A stretch of 64,000 nt of DNA from Neonectria sp. B-13 (taxonomy: Eukaryota; Ascomycota; Sordariomycetes; Hypocreales; Nectriaceae), in the NCBI GenBank assembly GCA_002682825.1, contig NOKP01000012.1:1178001-1242000 (forward strand). The letters are read 5' to 3'. A program made the translations under genes and the position numbers. Below the pieces are notes generated by a model. The model was not told where the DNA came from. It saw nothing but the letters and a program-made list of their open reading frames with translations, and searched no databases. This document shows positions 43,375 to 54,972 of this stretch, piece by piece (positions within the stretch are counted from its first letter, which is position 1; every line of letters starts with the position of its first letter).

Positions 43375-45132
43375 ATGCCTGGCTTTTTGCAATCTGCGTG
43401 CCTCTTCGGCCATATACTAATGGCGTCTGGCATGACATTCAATGTCCCCGCAACAGCGCCCGCTAACAGCAGCGCCCAGCTTCCTGTAGCACCAGTTGGT
43501 GTCTCGTGAGTTTCTATTTTGGCGGGACATCCTAAGGTTGCTGACCTTTTAGTCTGGAATTCTTCACTTTTCCAGGATACATGAACGACGTCGCTGCGAC
43601 CTCGACATGTCTGCAGAACCTCAAGGACCTCACTGGATCATGGCCACCACTGCGAATTGGGGGAACTACCCAGTACGTTATTTATCCCCACCTCGACGTG
43701 CCTTTCATCCCGTTTATAACCGAAATCAGGGATCGTGCCACATATGATGCCTCCTCCTCCAATGCGGTCACTTACACTGTAGCTGACCCTGCGGATGCTC
43801 CATCGACACTAACCTTTGGGCCCTCGTTCTTTTCACTGGCCGCCAAGTATGGAGGCGCCGTAACCATTGGACTCAATCGTCGTCTAAACAACTTGCCAAA
43901 CACCGTTGCCGCTGCGACTTTAGCAAAGGCTCAGATAAGCAATTTGAACGCCATCGAGCTTGGCAACGAACCAAACTGTGCTAAGCCCTATAACATGACT
44001 GTTCTCCACTTGATCAACTCGCTAACTTGCCGTCTATCTTCAGTCTTCACTAGCTCAGATCCCATTGCCAATGGTCAATCCTGGACTGCCGCTGCCGACT
44101 ACGCATCGCAGGTGGCTTGGCAAGACGCGGTTTGCGGGAACCTCACCAGCTCAAATATAATCTCGGCTGGTGTCTACTTCTACAATTCGCCTATGAGCAT
44201 TGTAGGGCTCACTGCGGTTGAGGGTAATGCAAATGCTTACGTCAAAAACTACTGCTCGCACAACTATCCTCAGTCTTCGAGCACAGCCAATTTGGCTGGG
44301 TTGATGAGCCATAGTGGTATTGCTACACAGATCAAGCCCTTTGCGTCCGAGGTGGCGGCCGCCAAAGCTAAAGGCAAACCGCATGTCATCGGAGAGACGA
44401 ACTCAGGTAATGTTTAAGACTGCGATATTACTTGTCCATTTTTCTAATGAGTGATGTAGCCACACAAGGAGGAGGTGGAATCAGCCCGACTTTCGGTGCC
44501 GCTCTTTGGATTCTCGACTATGTTATGCAGTCCTTACTTATGGGCACACAGGTACTATACATGTTTTACCCTCTTCCTTTCAAAGCATAAAACTAATATT
44601 CCCAGGCGCTTTACTTCCATCAGGGCACTATCGGTAACTGTAAGTGCGGTCCTTACATCGATACAACCAATACTAAAGCTTCTTAATAGGTCAATATTGC
44701 TGGTGGGGGCGGTACAGTATGGGAGCCCCGTACTTCGGCGCCTACTTCGCCACCATGGCTGTTGCGGATGCAGACCAGATTGCACCCTTGGATGACCAGA
44801 CTACTTCATACGCCGCTTACGCCATCTATAAGTCTGGGGTTCCCGTTAAAGTCCTTTTGTACAACTCCGACTACTACACCAGCGGCACGCGGCCGTCGCA
44901 GACCTACACATTGACTGGTCTGAAGTCAACCAGCGTCACTGCTAAACGCCTGACGGCTCCGTACTCGACCTCTCGTGTTGATCGCGGCCAGAACCCGACT
45001 GTTGGCGGCCAGACGTTTGTGAATGGCACTTGCACGATCCAGGGAACTGCTGTCAGGGAAACCAACACAGTCTCCGGTGGAGCAGCCACCTTTACTCTTG
45101 GCGCCTCGGAGGCTTTGTTGATCTATCTGTGA
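43375..45132 (+). CDS. Secreted GH79 family glycosidase (beta-glucuronidase type)
   Basis: Seven exons (43375-43505, 43553-43672, 43730-43977, 44044-44406, 44460-44551, 44606-44639, 44690-45132) encode about 476 residues. A signal peptide (MPGFLQSACLFGHILMASG) precedes VSLEFFTFPGY and RIGGTTQDRATYD. The acid/base glutamate sits in LGNEPN (about residue 164) and the nucleophile glutamate in GETNS (about 284). Both are the GH79 positions. A C-terminal beta-domain ends LGASEALLIYL, as in GH79C proteins. Fungal GH79 enzymes release glucuronic acid or 4-O-methylglucuronic acid, for example from arabinogalactan proteins. Introns 2 and 3 (57 and 66 nt) are multiples of three without stops, and retention would insert residues near the active site. 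It is next to a rhamnosidase gene on the same strand. Confidence 0.9.
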
Positions 45133-45830
45133 GGCAATAAGCCATGGCGGAAGATGGAAAGGGATCTTGGTTAGGTTGTTTATGTAGCTCGAGGTCAGAG
45201 AGTATCTACGCTCTATTGAGTTGACATTGAGCTTGTGCTGCATTTTGTATCAGCGGATCGCAATACTTTAGACAGATTGGGCTTCGATCCCAACCACGTA
45301 TTCCCAAGGCACTGTAATACACGAGGCTTGCTTCGGTAGCATTCCAGTTTGGCAAGTGCTCAGCTTCAATGGGATTTCTGTTGACGGGCTATGCGAATTG
45401 GGGTTAGAGGTATCTAAGGGTTGGGGTAATATGCAGCCGTGAACTGATCGGGAGGGATCGACAAGCCTTTACCTTGACGAACCAATGTGCCTCGGTAAGG
45501 GAGCTGCACAAACAGAAACATGCTTGCCCTCCAAAATATGCGGAGAACTCGGCACCTGATAACCCGACTATCTGCATTACATCCGTAACCCGAGCGGGGA
45601 AGGCTGTCAACTCTCTACGCGCTCCAATGTGAGTAGTTCCAATACATGCGACTTTAATGCTCGCAATCCAATGCCTAAGCTGGTGGCCGATACCACATCG
45701 TCACTGACCGCGTGATTCTTCACACTACGGGCTCAGTGTGCAACTACAACAAAAGCACCTTATTTCTTGGCATTCTTGTTCCTACTATTCTTTAACATTG
45801 TATCCGAAAACACCGTTCCTTTCAAGAAAA
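45133..45830. other. Spacer between GH79 and GH78 genes
   Basis: 700 bp of intergenic DNA on the same-strand path. It serves as 3' flank of GH79 and promoter of GH78, and nothing else was recognised. Confidence 0.4.
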
Positions 45831-48394
45831 ATGGTGTCATCCAAGGAGCAAAGGGTATAGTGCAATCCGCCTAAGATTTCCTCCTAGCATTATCCCAATC
45901 TAATTAACTCGTAGACCATCAATGAGCTCCAGGCCAATTGGATCTGGACTCACAACTGGGTCGACTCATCGACCGAACACACAGCTGGTAGAGTCGTCGC
46001 TTTCACGCGCGAATTCAGTCTCTCCTCTCTTCCATCTACTGCTGTGTTGCATTTCTCGGCAGACACGCGGTACAAGCTCTACGTCAATGGAGCTCGAGCT
46101 GCTGTTGGGCCGAGCAGAAGTAGCCCATTGATTTGGTACTACGACACACTTGATATCGCACCGCTTCTTCGCTCTGGGATTAATGAGATCAAGTTCCTTG
46201 TAGTCCGCTACTTTGCGTCTTCTCGGACCGCCATGCCGTTCGAGAGAACCTCGTTCCCTGGTTTGACAGTAATCGGCGAGGTCGAAGCAGATGCGGAAGT
46301 CATTGACCTCAGCTCTTGCAACGGCTGGCACGCCCAAGTGGATGAGAGTATTTTCTTTCCCACCGGTCTGATTGACGATGTATTTCTCCATGTAAGATGG
46401 CACCGTCAGACTTTTCATTAAATGTTCTAACAATCTTTTAACAGATAAGCGAACGTGTCAACCCAACCCCCCTCCTTCCCCCAGCCACGCCCGTGATGCA
46501 TGGAATCAAGACGTTGAATGGCGACATATCTCCTTGGCGTCTACGTCCGCGATCTATTCCGATGCCCGAAGAAAGCCACGTCGATGTCAGCACCGTACGG
46601 ACTTGTCAAAGCGCCGTCGCCGTTGATGACTGGGCTGCGTACTTGTCGGGGAAGAAGTCACTGATTCTTCCTGCAAACTCTTCCCATACGCTAGATATAC
46701 AAGCAGAAGTTCATTCCACTGCGTTTTTGCGTTGGGCCTTCAAGTCAGAGAAGCAGTCTCAGGTTGTACTCAAAGTAGTTTACTCGGAAGGATACGAACT
46801 TGAGCCCCGCGATTACCCATTCTTCCGAACCAAGGCAGATCGGCTGGACGCCAAGACCGGGCATCTTATTGGACCTTACGACAGCGTTATTCTGGTCATT
46901 CCCAAAACGCAGACTGTCGTATATGAACCGTTTTGGTTCCGGACGTTTCGTCTTCTGCGACTTGAAATAGCCGTTGGCCTTGAACCAGTGGAGCTGGTAT
47001 CGTTTGATGCCACTCAAGTCAACTATCCTTTGATGGTCAAAGCGAGCTGGGACAACGCTGGAGACCCGCAGAGCAAGGAAATATGGGACGTGTCGGTCAG
47101 AACGATGCGGAACTGCATGTTCGACGGGTACTCTGACTGTCCATTCTACGAGCAGCTTCAGTGAGTATCATCGAAACGTCATGGAGAATAATAATCGTTT
47201 ATTGACTTTGCTAGATACTCTGGAGACTCTCGTTCTGTGGGCTTGTTCCACTATCTGCTCTCAGGCGACGACCGCCTGATGCGACAAGCCATCACCAACT
47301 TTGCCGCTTCAGTCGGAACCGAAGGCCTCACTCAATCCCGATTCCCATCGCACGTGCCCCAGCTCATTGCTGGTTTCTCCCTCTACTGGATCCTCCAAGT
47401 ATGCGACCACCACCTCTTCTTTGGCGACACGCCGTATTCCCGCTCCTTCATACCTCGTATCGACGGTGTCCTCGAGTTCTTCCACTCGCATGTCGACAGT
47501 CTTGGCCTCGTGAGCGGCCTTCCCGAGGACGTCTGGCAGTATGTTGACTGGGTGACGACCTGGGGTGCTACGAAGGAGCACCCGGACAAGGGTGTTCCTA
47601 CGTCTGGCCGCAAATCAAACCGACATACTTACTTCAGCATGCTCTACGCGTATGTTCTCAAGCAAGCTTCGCGATTGCTGCGTGAGGTTGGCCGGCCTGG
47701 TAACGCAGACGAGTATGAGCTGCGAGCAGAGTCTCTCTTGGCAGCAATCCGGATTCACTGCTACGACGGGCGCTTCTTCACGGACTCCACTGCCAACGTC
47801 GCAGATGACCTTTCCTATTCTCAACACTGTCAAGTGTTTGCGATTCTTTCCGGCGCCGCACGCCCAGAAGACCAAGCTCGTCTCGTAGTCGAGGCCTTCG
47901 CAAACCCAAATTTCTCAAAATGCTCGTACATGATGCAGTTCTACGCGCTTCGTGCCTTCTCCATCGCCGGAGACGACGTCTACGAGGCTTACTGGACGCA
48001 CGTATGGGATCCGTGGCGTCGGATGCTGGCGAACAATCTTTCCACGTGGGAAGAGGACGATGTACGACAGCGGTCCGACTGCCATGCGTGGGGGAGTGTA
48101 CCTTTGTATGAGTATTGCACGGAACTGGCTGGTATTCGTCCTCTCGCCCATGGATTTCAGAAGGTGCTGTTCAAGCCGCGGTTGCGGTTGAGCGAGGCTG
48201 TGTCTGCGAAGGTGGCAGTGGGGAAAGATAATCTCGCGACGGTGTCTTGGAGAACAGGGGCCAGCGGGGAAATTTTCGTGGAGTTGCAGCTAGAAAAGGC
48301 TGTTCGAGTTACGAGTCAGCTGCCCGGCGGGGAAGAGGAGGATCATGGTCTTGTTCAACAACTTTCTCTAGAGTATAGATCGCTACAAAAGTAG
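45831..48394 (+). CDS. GH78 alpha-L-rhamnosidase
   Basis: Four exons (45831-45854, 45915-46391, 46445-47160, 47215-48394; introns of 60, 53 and 54 nt) give about 798 residues. The tiny first exon encodes eight residues. Beta-sandwich domains come first (ANWIWTHNW, FSADTRYKLYVNG, YDTLDIAPLL). The (alpha/alpha)6 barrel follows, starting around residue 385 with MFDGYSDCPFYEQLQYSGDSR, the GH78 consensus. Further on are DVWQYVDWVTTWG and the catalytic-domain end SDCHAWGS, VPLYEYCTELAGI. No signal peptide is predicted, so the enzyme is probably intracellular and acts on imported oligosaccharides or glycosides. GH78 enzymes remove terminal alpha-L-rhamnose from pectin-derived, flavonoid or arabinogalactan structures. 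It is co-oriented with GH79 and the regulator. Confidence 0.92.
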
Positions 48395-49283
48395 CTTATA
48401 GCGGGCGGGTTCTCGGCTCTACCAAGGACGCGGTTCACTCAGTCTAATAAAAACGACGCAAGCACTACTCAGCTGTCACTTAGCTATTGAACTTATGTTC
48501 CTCCCGAACGGCTGTGAAAACGCTGACACAATGTGAAAGATCTTTATCAAACAAAATAATGGTCAATGGAAATGCACAGATAGCTTTTATGATTTTGATT
48601 ACCACTGGGTTTTCAAACTCAATGAAATTGTTGACTCGAGGAGATATCCCAATATTCTGTAGTTTCTCGATTTTATGTAGTCCTTTATCACTTAGCAATC
48701 TAGGGGCATGAATAAAGTTCAGTTACCAAGACGGTCATTATACGGAGAAGACAGGGCTGCGCACCATGCTTTCTTGAGGAACCCGGACAATACTCACTTT
48801 TAAGTTGCTCTAGGGTAGTTGACAAGCTCGTGATATTCCAGGTTAGCGTGTGCCCCTCGAATAACACTACGTTAGTCGCCCAAAAAACTTCGTTACAACA
48901 CAGGCAAACTCAAATGTTCGTCTAGCGAATGGACAACTTCTCCTCTCATTTCTCCGGAATAAAGGATGAAGTGATTGACATGTGTTTGAGGCTGAGTAAA
49001 ATGAAGCAAATCTAACTGGTCAATTAGGCCGACCCACACGCCTTCAGCCAATAGGAAGTATTCAAGCACGTCACCCAGTCAGCTAAGCCCCGACCCTCTC
49101 AATGAAACAATGCGAGAATATAACCGAGGAATCTCCACTAACAAAAATAAGCCGAGTGAGACTGCACAACGCGACGAACTGCAAACCCTGAGTGCCCCAG
49201 TTCTATCAGACATCTATCTGCCGTCGACCAGAGCCTGGTCAACTTTTAGTGCATTTGACACTTCTACTCATTGTGTCTTCAGC
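48395..49283. other. Promoter region of the Zn2Cys6 regulator
   Basis: 0.9 kb without a supported open frame. ATATAACC near 49116 may be a weak TATA element, and the final 90 bp are C/T-rich. Confidence 0.4.
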
Positions 49284-51288
49284 ATGGCGTCTCAGGAGAC
49301 CAGGACTTCCTCACAGACCCGCTCGGTACGGACCTGTACTGAATGTAAGCAGGCAAAGGTATTCCCAAGCACCGCTCTCATCCTTGCTACCAACTCTCAT
49401 ATCCCATCAGCTCCGATGTGATTCCAAACACACTTTTCCAAATCCTTGCTCGAGATGCCAGTCAAGACAGCTTTTCTGTACTGTGGACGCCGCCTTCCAG
49501 AGGACGCCGGCGAGAAAGTAAGCACCTAGTCAACCCCGGCAAGACGGCGCTAATTCGATATCTTAGACGGATAGAGGCGATGAGCAGAGAGATTCAGGAG
49601 CTGCGAAGCCGAAGGGAAGGGGATACTGTATCCTCAGGCTCAGACCCTGCTGCCACTAGCCGTTTGTCCGAGGAAGCTTCAGGACTCTCGACAGAAGACA
49701 ACTTTGAGTTGCCCGAAGCGAATGTCTCATTGAATGGGGTCTTGGTAGATTCCCAGTTGGCCATTGAGGCTTTCAAAGTGTATGGTCTTTGGCAACTATA
49801 TCCTGTTTCGTGTGCTTACCATTCCTTAGCTATGCAGAGTTCTTTCGTCCCCAGCTGCCGCTCCTCGAATCCATCTCACTACACCAGATCTACTGCTCAC
49901 AGCCTTTCCTATTCTGGACCATCATGGTGATAGTCTCGTCACATCTACCCGAAACTCCATACGTCGAGTTGTTCGCGCGTCTCCATGAGCCGTACTTGAG
50001 ACTGCTGAAGGAAGAGGCCTTGAGCGCACCGCTGCCCTTGCACAAGATCCAAGCTCTCCTGTACATCTGCGCTTGGCCGCTTCCCACTGACCTCCAGGTC
50101 AAAGACCCCAGTTGGCTGTACTGCGGAATCGCAATCCAAGCGGCGCGGTACATGGGCTTGGACCGGGAGCAGCCTCTTCCGTCTCCGCGGACCATGGGCG
50201 TACTGCCGGGTACAGCTCGAGCTAGAATAAACACCTGGCTTGGATGTTTTTATGTAGGCACATCGTATGTCTCACTGTCATAGGAGCTCGCAAGGTTTCT
50301 GGAATCGGCGTACTGACCTCGTCTCAGACTGAGCCTTCATCTCGGACTTCAACCGCCGATCAACTCGGACCTCGACTTCGCAGCCATCCACAGCTTCCTG
50401 AGCCAGAAAACGCTGCCATTCGAAATCGCCACTCAGGTTCGAATCCATCTCGTAGTGGCAAAGTTCATCAACCTCCTGCTGCAAAACACAAGCGACTCTG
50501 TCGGTTCGAGTCTGATCCGAGTTATCAACAACGAGCTCGACGCCCTCAAGCTGGCTCTTCCAGAAAATGAGCCGGGCATCCTCAAGATGGAATTCAGCAT
50601 CTTGGTGACCAAGATTCATTTCTACGCCCTCGAGATTACCAAGTCACCACTGAATAGTCCATCCCGCGAGATCATGCTGCAAACAGCACTGGTGGCAGCA
50701 ATGCGCATCATACAAATCTCAGCCACCCCTCGTCTTGGTACTCCAAATGGCCTACCCTCGGTAAGGAGAGAGAGATCTCTGCCCAAGACCTACTACCGTG
50801 GTCTTGCTCTGGCGACAATCTTTCTCATCACATTCTTCCATCTCAACACCGACGCGTCTCCAGAAGAGCGACAATCCGCAGCGACGCATATCTCTTTGGC
50901 CCAAGGTGTCTTCAGACTCTGCTCGATCGACCCTCTGGACGAATATGCCAGAGTGGCAAGGATGTTTGAGATTCTTGCGCGGTTACCGCCAGGCTCCGCA
51001 GACCCAACTAAGATGCGCTTCACACATCGCATGGGCGTTTCTATCTTGATGAATGCGACGAGAATTGCGGATGAGGCCCGTGGCCGACCGAGTGAGATTC
51101 CAGGGGATCAGAGCGTGGAGGAACCCAGACCGATATACGAGACCGACTTGCGAAATCACGAGATGCAGCCAGAAATGGCCTATAGCACAGAGCAGGTGAC
51201 CTCTGATGTCGAGTTCCTCCGAGAGTTTTGGGATGATCCGATAATGAGCATGATCAACCTCGATGCTGTATATCTGCCCCAAGAGTAG
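49284..51288 (+). CDS. Zn2Cys6 fungal transcription factor
   Basis: Five exons (49284-49358, 49411-49517, 49567-49779, 49830-50264, 50328-51288; introns of 49-63 nt) give about 596 residues. The binuclear cluster is complete: Cys18, 21, 28, 38, 41 and 48 (CX2CX6CX9CX2CX6C), with CKQAKLRCD split by intron 1. A short coiled segment follows (RIEAMSREIQELRSRRE). The middle homology region contains SQPFLFWTIM, IQALLYICAWPLP, GIAIQAARYMGLDRE and RARINTWLGCF. The C-terminus carries no obvious acidic activation motif. Position right after GH79 and GH78 and close to two sugar transporters suggests a pathway-specific activator of the sugar-use block. That is inference from context. Confidence 0.9.
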
Positions 51289-51482
51289 CAAACACATGGC
51301 CACGGCACTTGTTCGTTTGGTTAGGTTGCAGGCATATGATTGCAACAGCTCAGCATAATATTGATTATTAAGAAACTAACCTCCATAGCATTGTATTACT
51401 GCTTCCAACTGCCCAAGCCCGTGCACATAATTTCAACCTTGACTCTCAGTAACTTACAAAACACCAAATCCTAGATCGGCAA

Positions 51483-53752
51483 TCAGACGAACTTCTTCTT
51501 GTCAAGATACTTTGCCAACGCAATCGTGCTTATGCCGCAAATCGCAGCTGCGGAGGCCACAAGATTATGCCAAGGCTGGCTCAGGACGAATTTGACCGGC
51601 GAGGAAATCACCGGCGTCGGCAATTTGAGAGTCGCGAGGCCAAGATGCTGCTGCGATCCGTGGACGTCGTTCTCCATGAAGCTCCCCGCGGGTGTCTTCT
51701 TGCCGGCTCGGAACCTGGGGATGGTGACCTTGAAGGCGAGGGCAGGCTTGAAGAATCCCATCCACACGATGTCTTCTTTGGCGATGCCCAGGGCTCGCGC
51801 CACGGTGTCGGGGGAGAGGAGGTTGGACTTCATGATGGAGTGGAACATGGCCTCCGAGGTGAAGATGACGTCGATGGTGATGTCGAAGGGGCCGGCGTTC
51901 TTGGATCGAAGGGTTTGTGCAACATCCGAAAGAGTCTTTGGCGAGGCGATGGGACCAGTCTTTGGTGGGGATTGTATAACGAATGTCGCGCCCGAAACAC
52001 TGGGCTCGGGGAGTGTGTCTCGGAGGTGGGAAATGCTGGCTCTGAAATCGGCCGTACGAGCCAGAGGTTTTCCCTTGCCGATGACGGAAACACTACCGTG
52101 GATGAGCTGCCCGTTGATCTTGACCCCCGAGTCACTATCGCTGAGTGTGAGTCGCTCCTCTCCGGGCTCAAGATCCATAAGATGGTACACAGCAAACTTA
52201 GCACACGGGCCCAACTCGATCTCCATGCGGCCGCCGATGCCAAAGGCAAAGTTGCCTGCAGTTGCCTTCATTCCAGGATACGGTCCATGCTGGGAGGACT
52301 TGTTAGAAGAATTATGCACGACTGGGTGTTTAAAGACTCACGATCATGGCCACTCTAGCCTTGGAGGCTAAACTTGTTGCCAGGGCTTGGGACTGCGCGA
52401 GAACCTCGCAGATGACAAACAACTCTCCAGGTCCTTGTGCTGTGTTCTGGCCCTTTCCATAAAGATGGAAGTCAAGCTCCCATTTGTCAGATTCTTCTGG
52501 GTGTTGCTCAGCCACGTACTTCTTTATACGTGGAAACAGGTCGTCGATCTGACTGATTAGGATATCTGGTTGACTGCATTAGTAGGCGACTCTTAGGCTC
52601 CATGAGACCGTAGATGTAGAGTGATTCTTACGATCTCTGACGCTTCCCATGAACATTGAGCGGTATCCCACCACGCGAGCAGCCTCGAGTTTGAACTGAT
52701 AGGGCAACCCTCCCGCTTTAGAAGTCACGTACCGAGATCCACTGACTCGGACGGTTCGCCCGTCTTCTAGCTGGTCATACTTGGTCTTCTGTAGATGAAG
52801 AGCACCTCCTGGTCCACGCAGAATATCTGGTCGAGCATTCTCGTACAGTGCATGTGCAGCTACAGAGAAGGGTGTGCAGCGAGAACTGGGTGACATCGGC
52901 CTGATATCAAAGACTCCGCTCGGATAGATGGTGGCAACGGCACCAGGTGACTTGGGTGTGGAGCACTGGCCACCACATTCCATAATCTTGCCCATGTGTA
53001 GGAAGCCTCCGTAGCGATCCTGGACATCTGTTTGGCCGACGTCCCCGTGCTGTTGCTTCAGCTGGAACGCGGCGTAGGCTGCGTAGGGAGCGGGATCGTA
53101 TGCTCGACCGCCGATGATGACGTCAAAGTCGGGATGGGCCTCCATAGCGTCGATGAATGGCTCGGGGCCGATCTGGACAACGACTCGAGGAGATTCCTCG
53201 ACTGCTGAGGCCGTCAAGGGAGGGACACATGGTCCACAGCCGGTAATACGACCAGCATGGAATCTTTTGAGGATGATTGCTTTGTCGATGCCAGAAAATA
53301 TGGAGATGGCCTTGATATGGTAGTCCCTATTCTTACGTTAGCATGAGGGGATTGTGCTGTCGATTGGTTGCTTACTTGTTTTCCTCCTGAGCCGCAATCT
53401 CTTCGATAATCTCTTCCATAAGCTTGACATGCTCGTCCGTGCCATCTCCACCAGCGGACCCGAAGATCAACGGAACACGGAAAGTGTGGACGAGTCTGAG
53501 CAGCTTTGACAGATCCTTGACGTAAGCTGACCTTGGGGAAGTTGTGGTGCCGAGAGCCAGCTTCTCTGGGCCGCTGTCCGTTGAGCCCGAGTCTAGGATG
53601 ATGGCGGTGGGAATGCCAGTGGGCACAAGTCTGGCCAGCTCGTAGGCGGTGAGGACCTCGTCGAAGCCATATCCAAGCATTCCAACGGGTGTCACGATCT
53701 GGCAGATTGGTTTTGAAGCCATGGTTGCCTCGTCGGTCGCAGTACTGGGCAT
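51483..53752 (-). CDS. AtuA (DUF1446)-DUF4387 fusion protein with C-terminal membrane anchor
   Basis: Four exons (53752-53376, 53326-52632, 52565-52342, 52289-51483; introns of 49-66 nt) give about 700 residues. The AtuA-type domain occupies residues about 12-490: VGMLGYGFD, SGSTDSGPEKL, SAGGDGTDEHV, FDVIIGGRAYDPAPYAA, ECGGQCSTPKSPGAV and GLPYQFKLEAARVVGYR. A DUF4387-like part follows (SKNAGPFDITIDVIF, FFKPALAFKVTIPR, ENDVHGSQQH). In bacteria these are separate neighbouring genes. AtuA is named from acyclic terpene utilisation in Pseudomonas, with no proven reaction. The last 35 residues form one hydrophobic helix with a lysine-rich end (KKKFV), a likely tail anchor. The start could be 53722. 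It converges on the regulator with a 195-bp gap. Confidence 0.88.
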
Positions 53753-54972
53753 GCTTGTGTAGGCTGATAGATGTGTAATGGATTTCGGTGGATGTACTGG
53801 ATGGAAAGGGAGAGTTTGCTTGATAGCAGCGGTTATAATAATAGATGATTGAACAGTCGATAGTAAGATGGTATGTACGGCTTTTTCAACGATAAGTGAA
53901 CGGTGGGTTTATAACTCTCCGCAACGGTAAGGGGCATGGAGTTCGCTAACCTCGAAAGCCGGCGGAGATTGCTTGCTATGCCACCCCGAAAGCCGCAGCG
54001 GGGTATTCTTTAATTAGGCAAGGAACAAGCTATGAGTATGTAGGATTGCAGGAATATTGCTATGAGGCAAGACTGGCAATGTTGGCTTATGCCGCGTTTC
54101 GCTTGTCGAGGCGAAATGCGGCAACGGACTTTACGGCGAAGGCCGTGGTTTAACGAGGCATTCCCCCGCGATCTTCCAGGACATCTTCCGGGGTCGCGTG
54201 CCTCTGCTCCGCCCACAACGCGGGAAGATCTTGTCCGTGTTGGAGCCGTGCCATGGGCAGTTTTAGTTTCACCTTTCATGGCTTGGGCGTGGTTGACTGA
54301 TGAACGAAGTTCGTCCTCTCGGCCCAGCCAGGACTAGGCAATTTGAGCGTGTTTCTGTGTGGGGAGGATGACGAAACATCGTACTGCGTGACTGGCTAAA
54401 GGGTGGGACGCTGCAGGATGGTGTTCGTCTGCGTCAGTGTTGTGAGGCTTGGACGTTGAAGGTGGGAGAAGCGAAGTGCGCTCGCTCGGCCGAAGACCGC
54501 TTTGAGTCGTGATTGGCCTAGTTTCTCACTGGATAGGTACGCTACATAGGGGTGGGACTCGATTAGGAAGATGCTTCTGTGCGTAATTCTTAAGGCTTGG
54601 CCTTGCTCCTCAGCCACCAGGAATGTCACGGGCGGCATGCGCTCCCTTACGCGAATATCGCTTCCCACGCTGATTGGCCGGGTCTGTCGATGAATCTATT
54701 TACGGCATCTAGTTGTATGTCTATTGCCATGAGAAACTCCAGCTCCGTCCATAGTGACACATGAAATATAGCCATACGCAGCATTGAATTGATCTCCATG
54801 CCTTAGTATATGTATGTCACAGACCGAGTTCATTAGCCTTCAACCATCAACTCCATCAATCGACATCCACAACCCGCATCAAGTAATACTTATACAACAT
54901 CGTCCGCTATCACTTACACGGCTCATCCTCAACAAACTCTCAACCTCACTCCTATTTTCCGTCGCCATCAGT
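53753..54972. other. Divergent promoter region between AtuA-like and MFS genes
   Basis: About 1.2 kb. The right end from 54814 is an open C/T-rich leader that would extend the transporter by 53 residues if translated. It is treated as 5' untranslated sequence. No other gene was seen. Confidence 0.4.

Noticed and set aside
51499..52371. Open frames of 290 and 263 codons antisense to the AtuA-like gene
   Set aside because: They mirror the coding exon of a clearly conserved protein and lack any family features or promoter.
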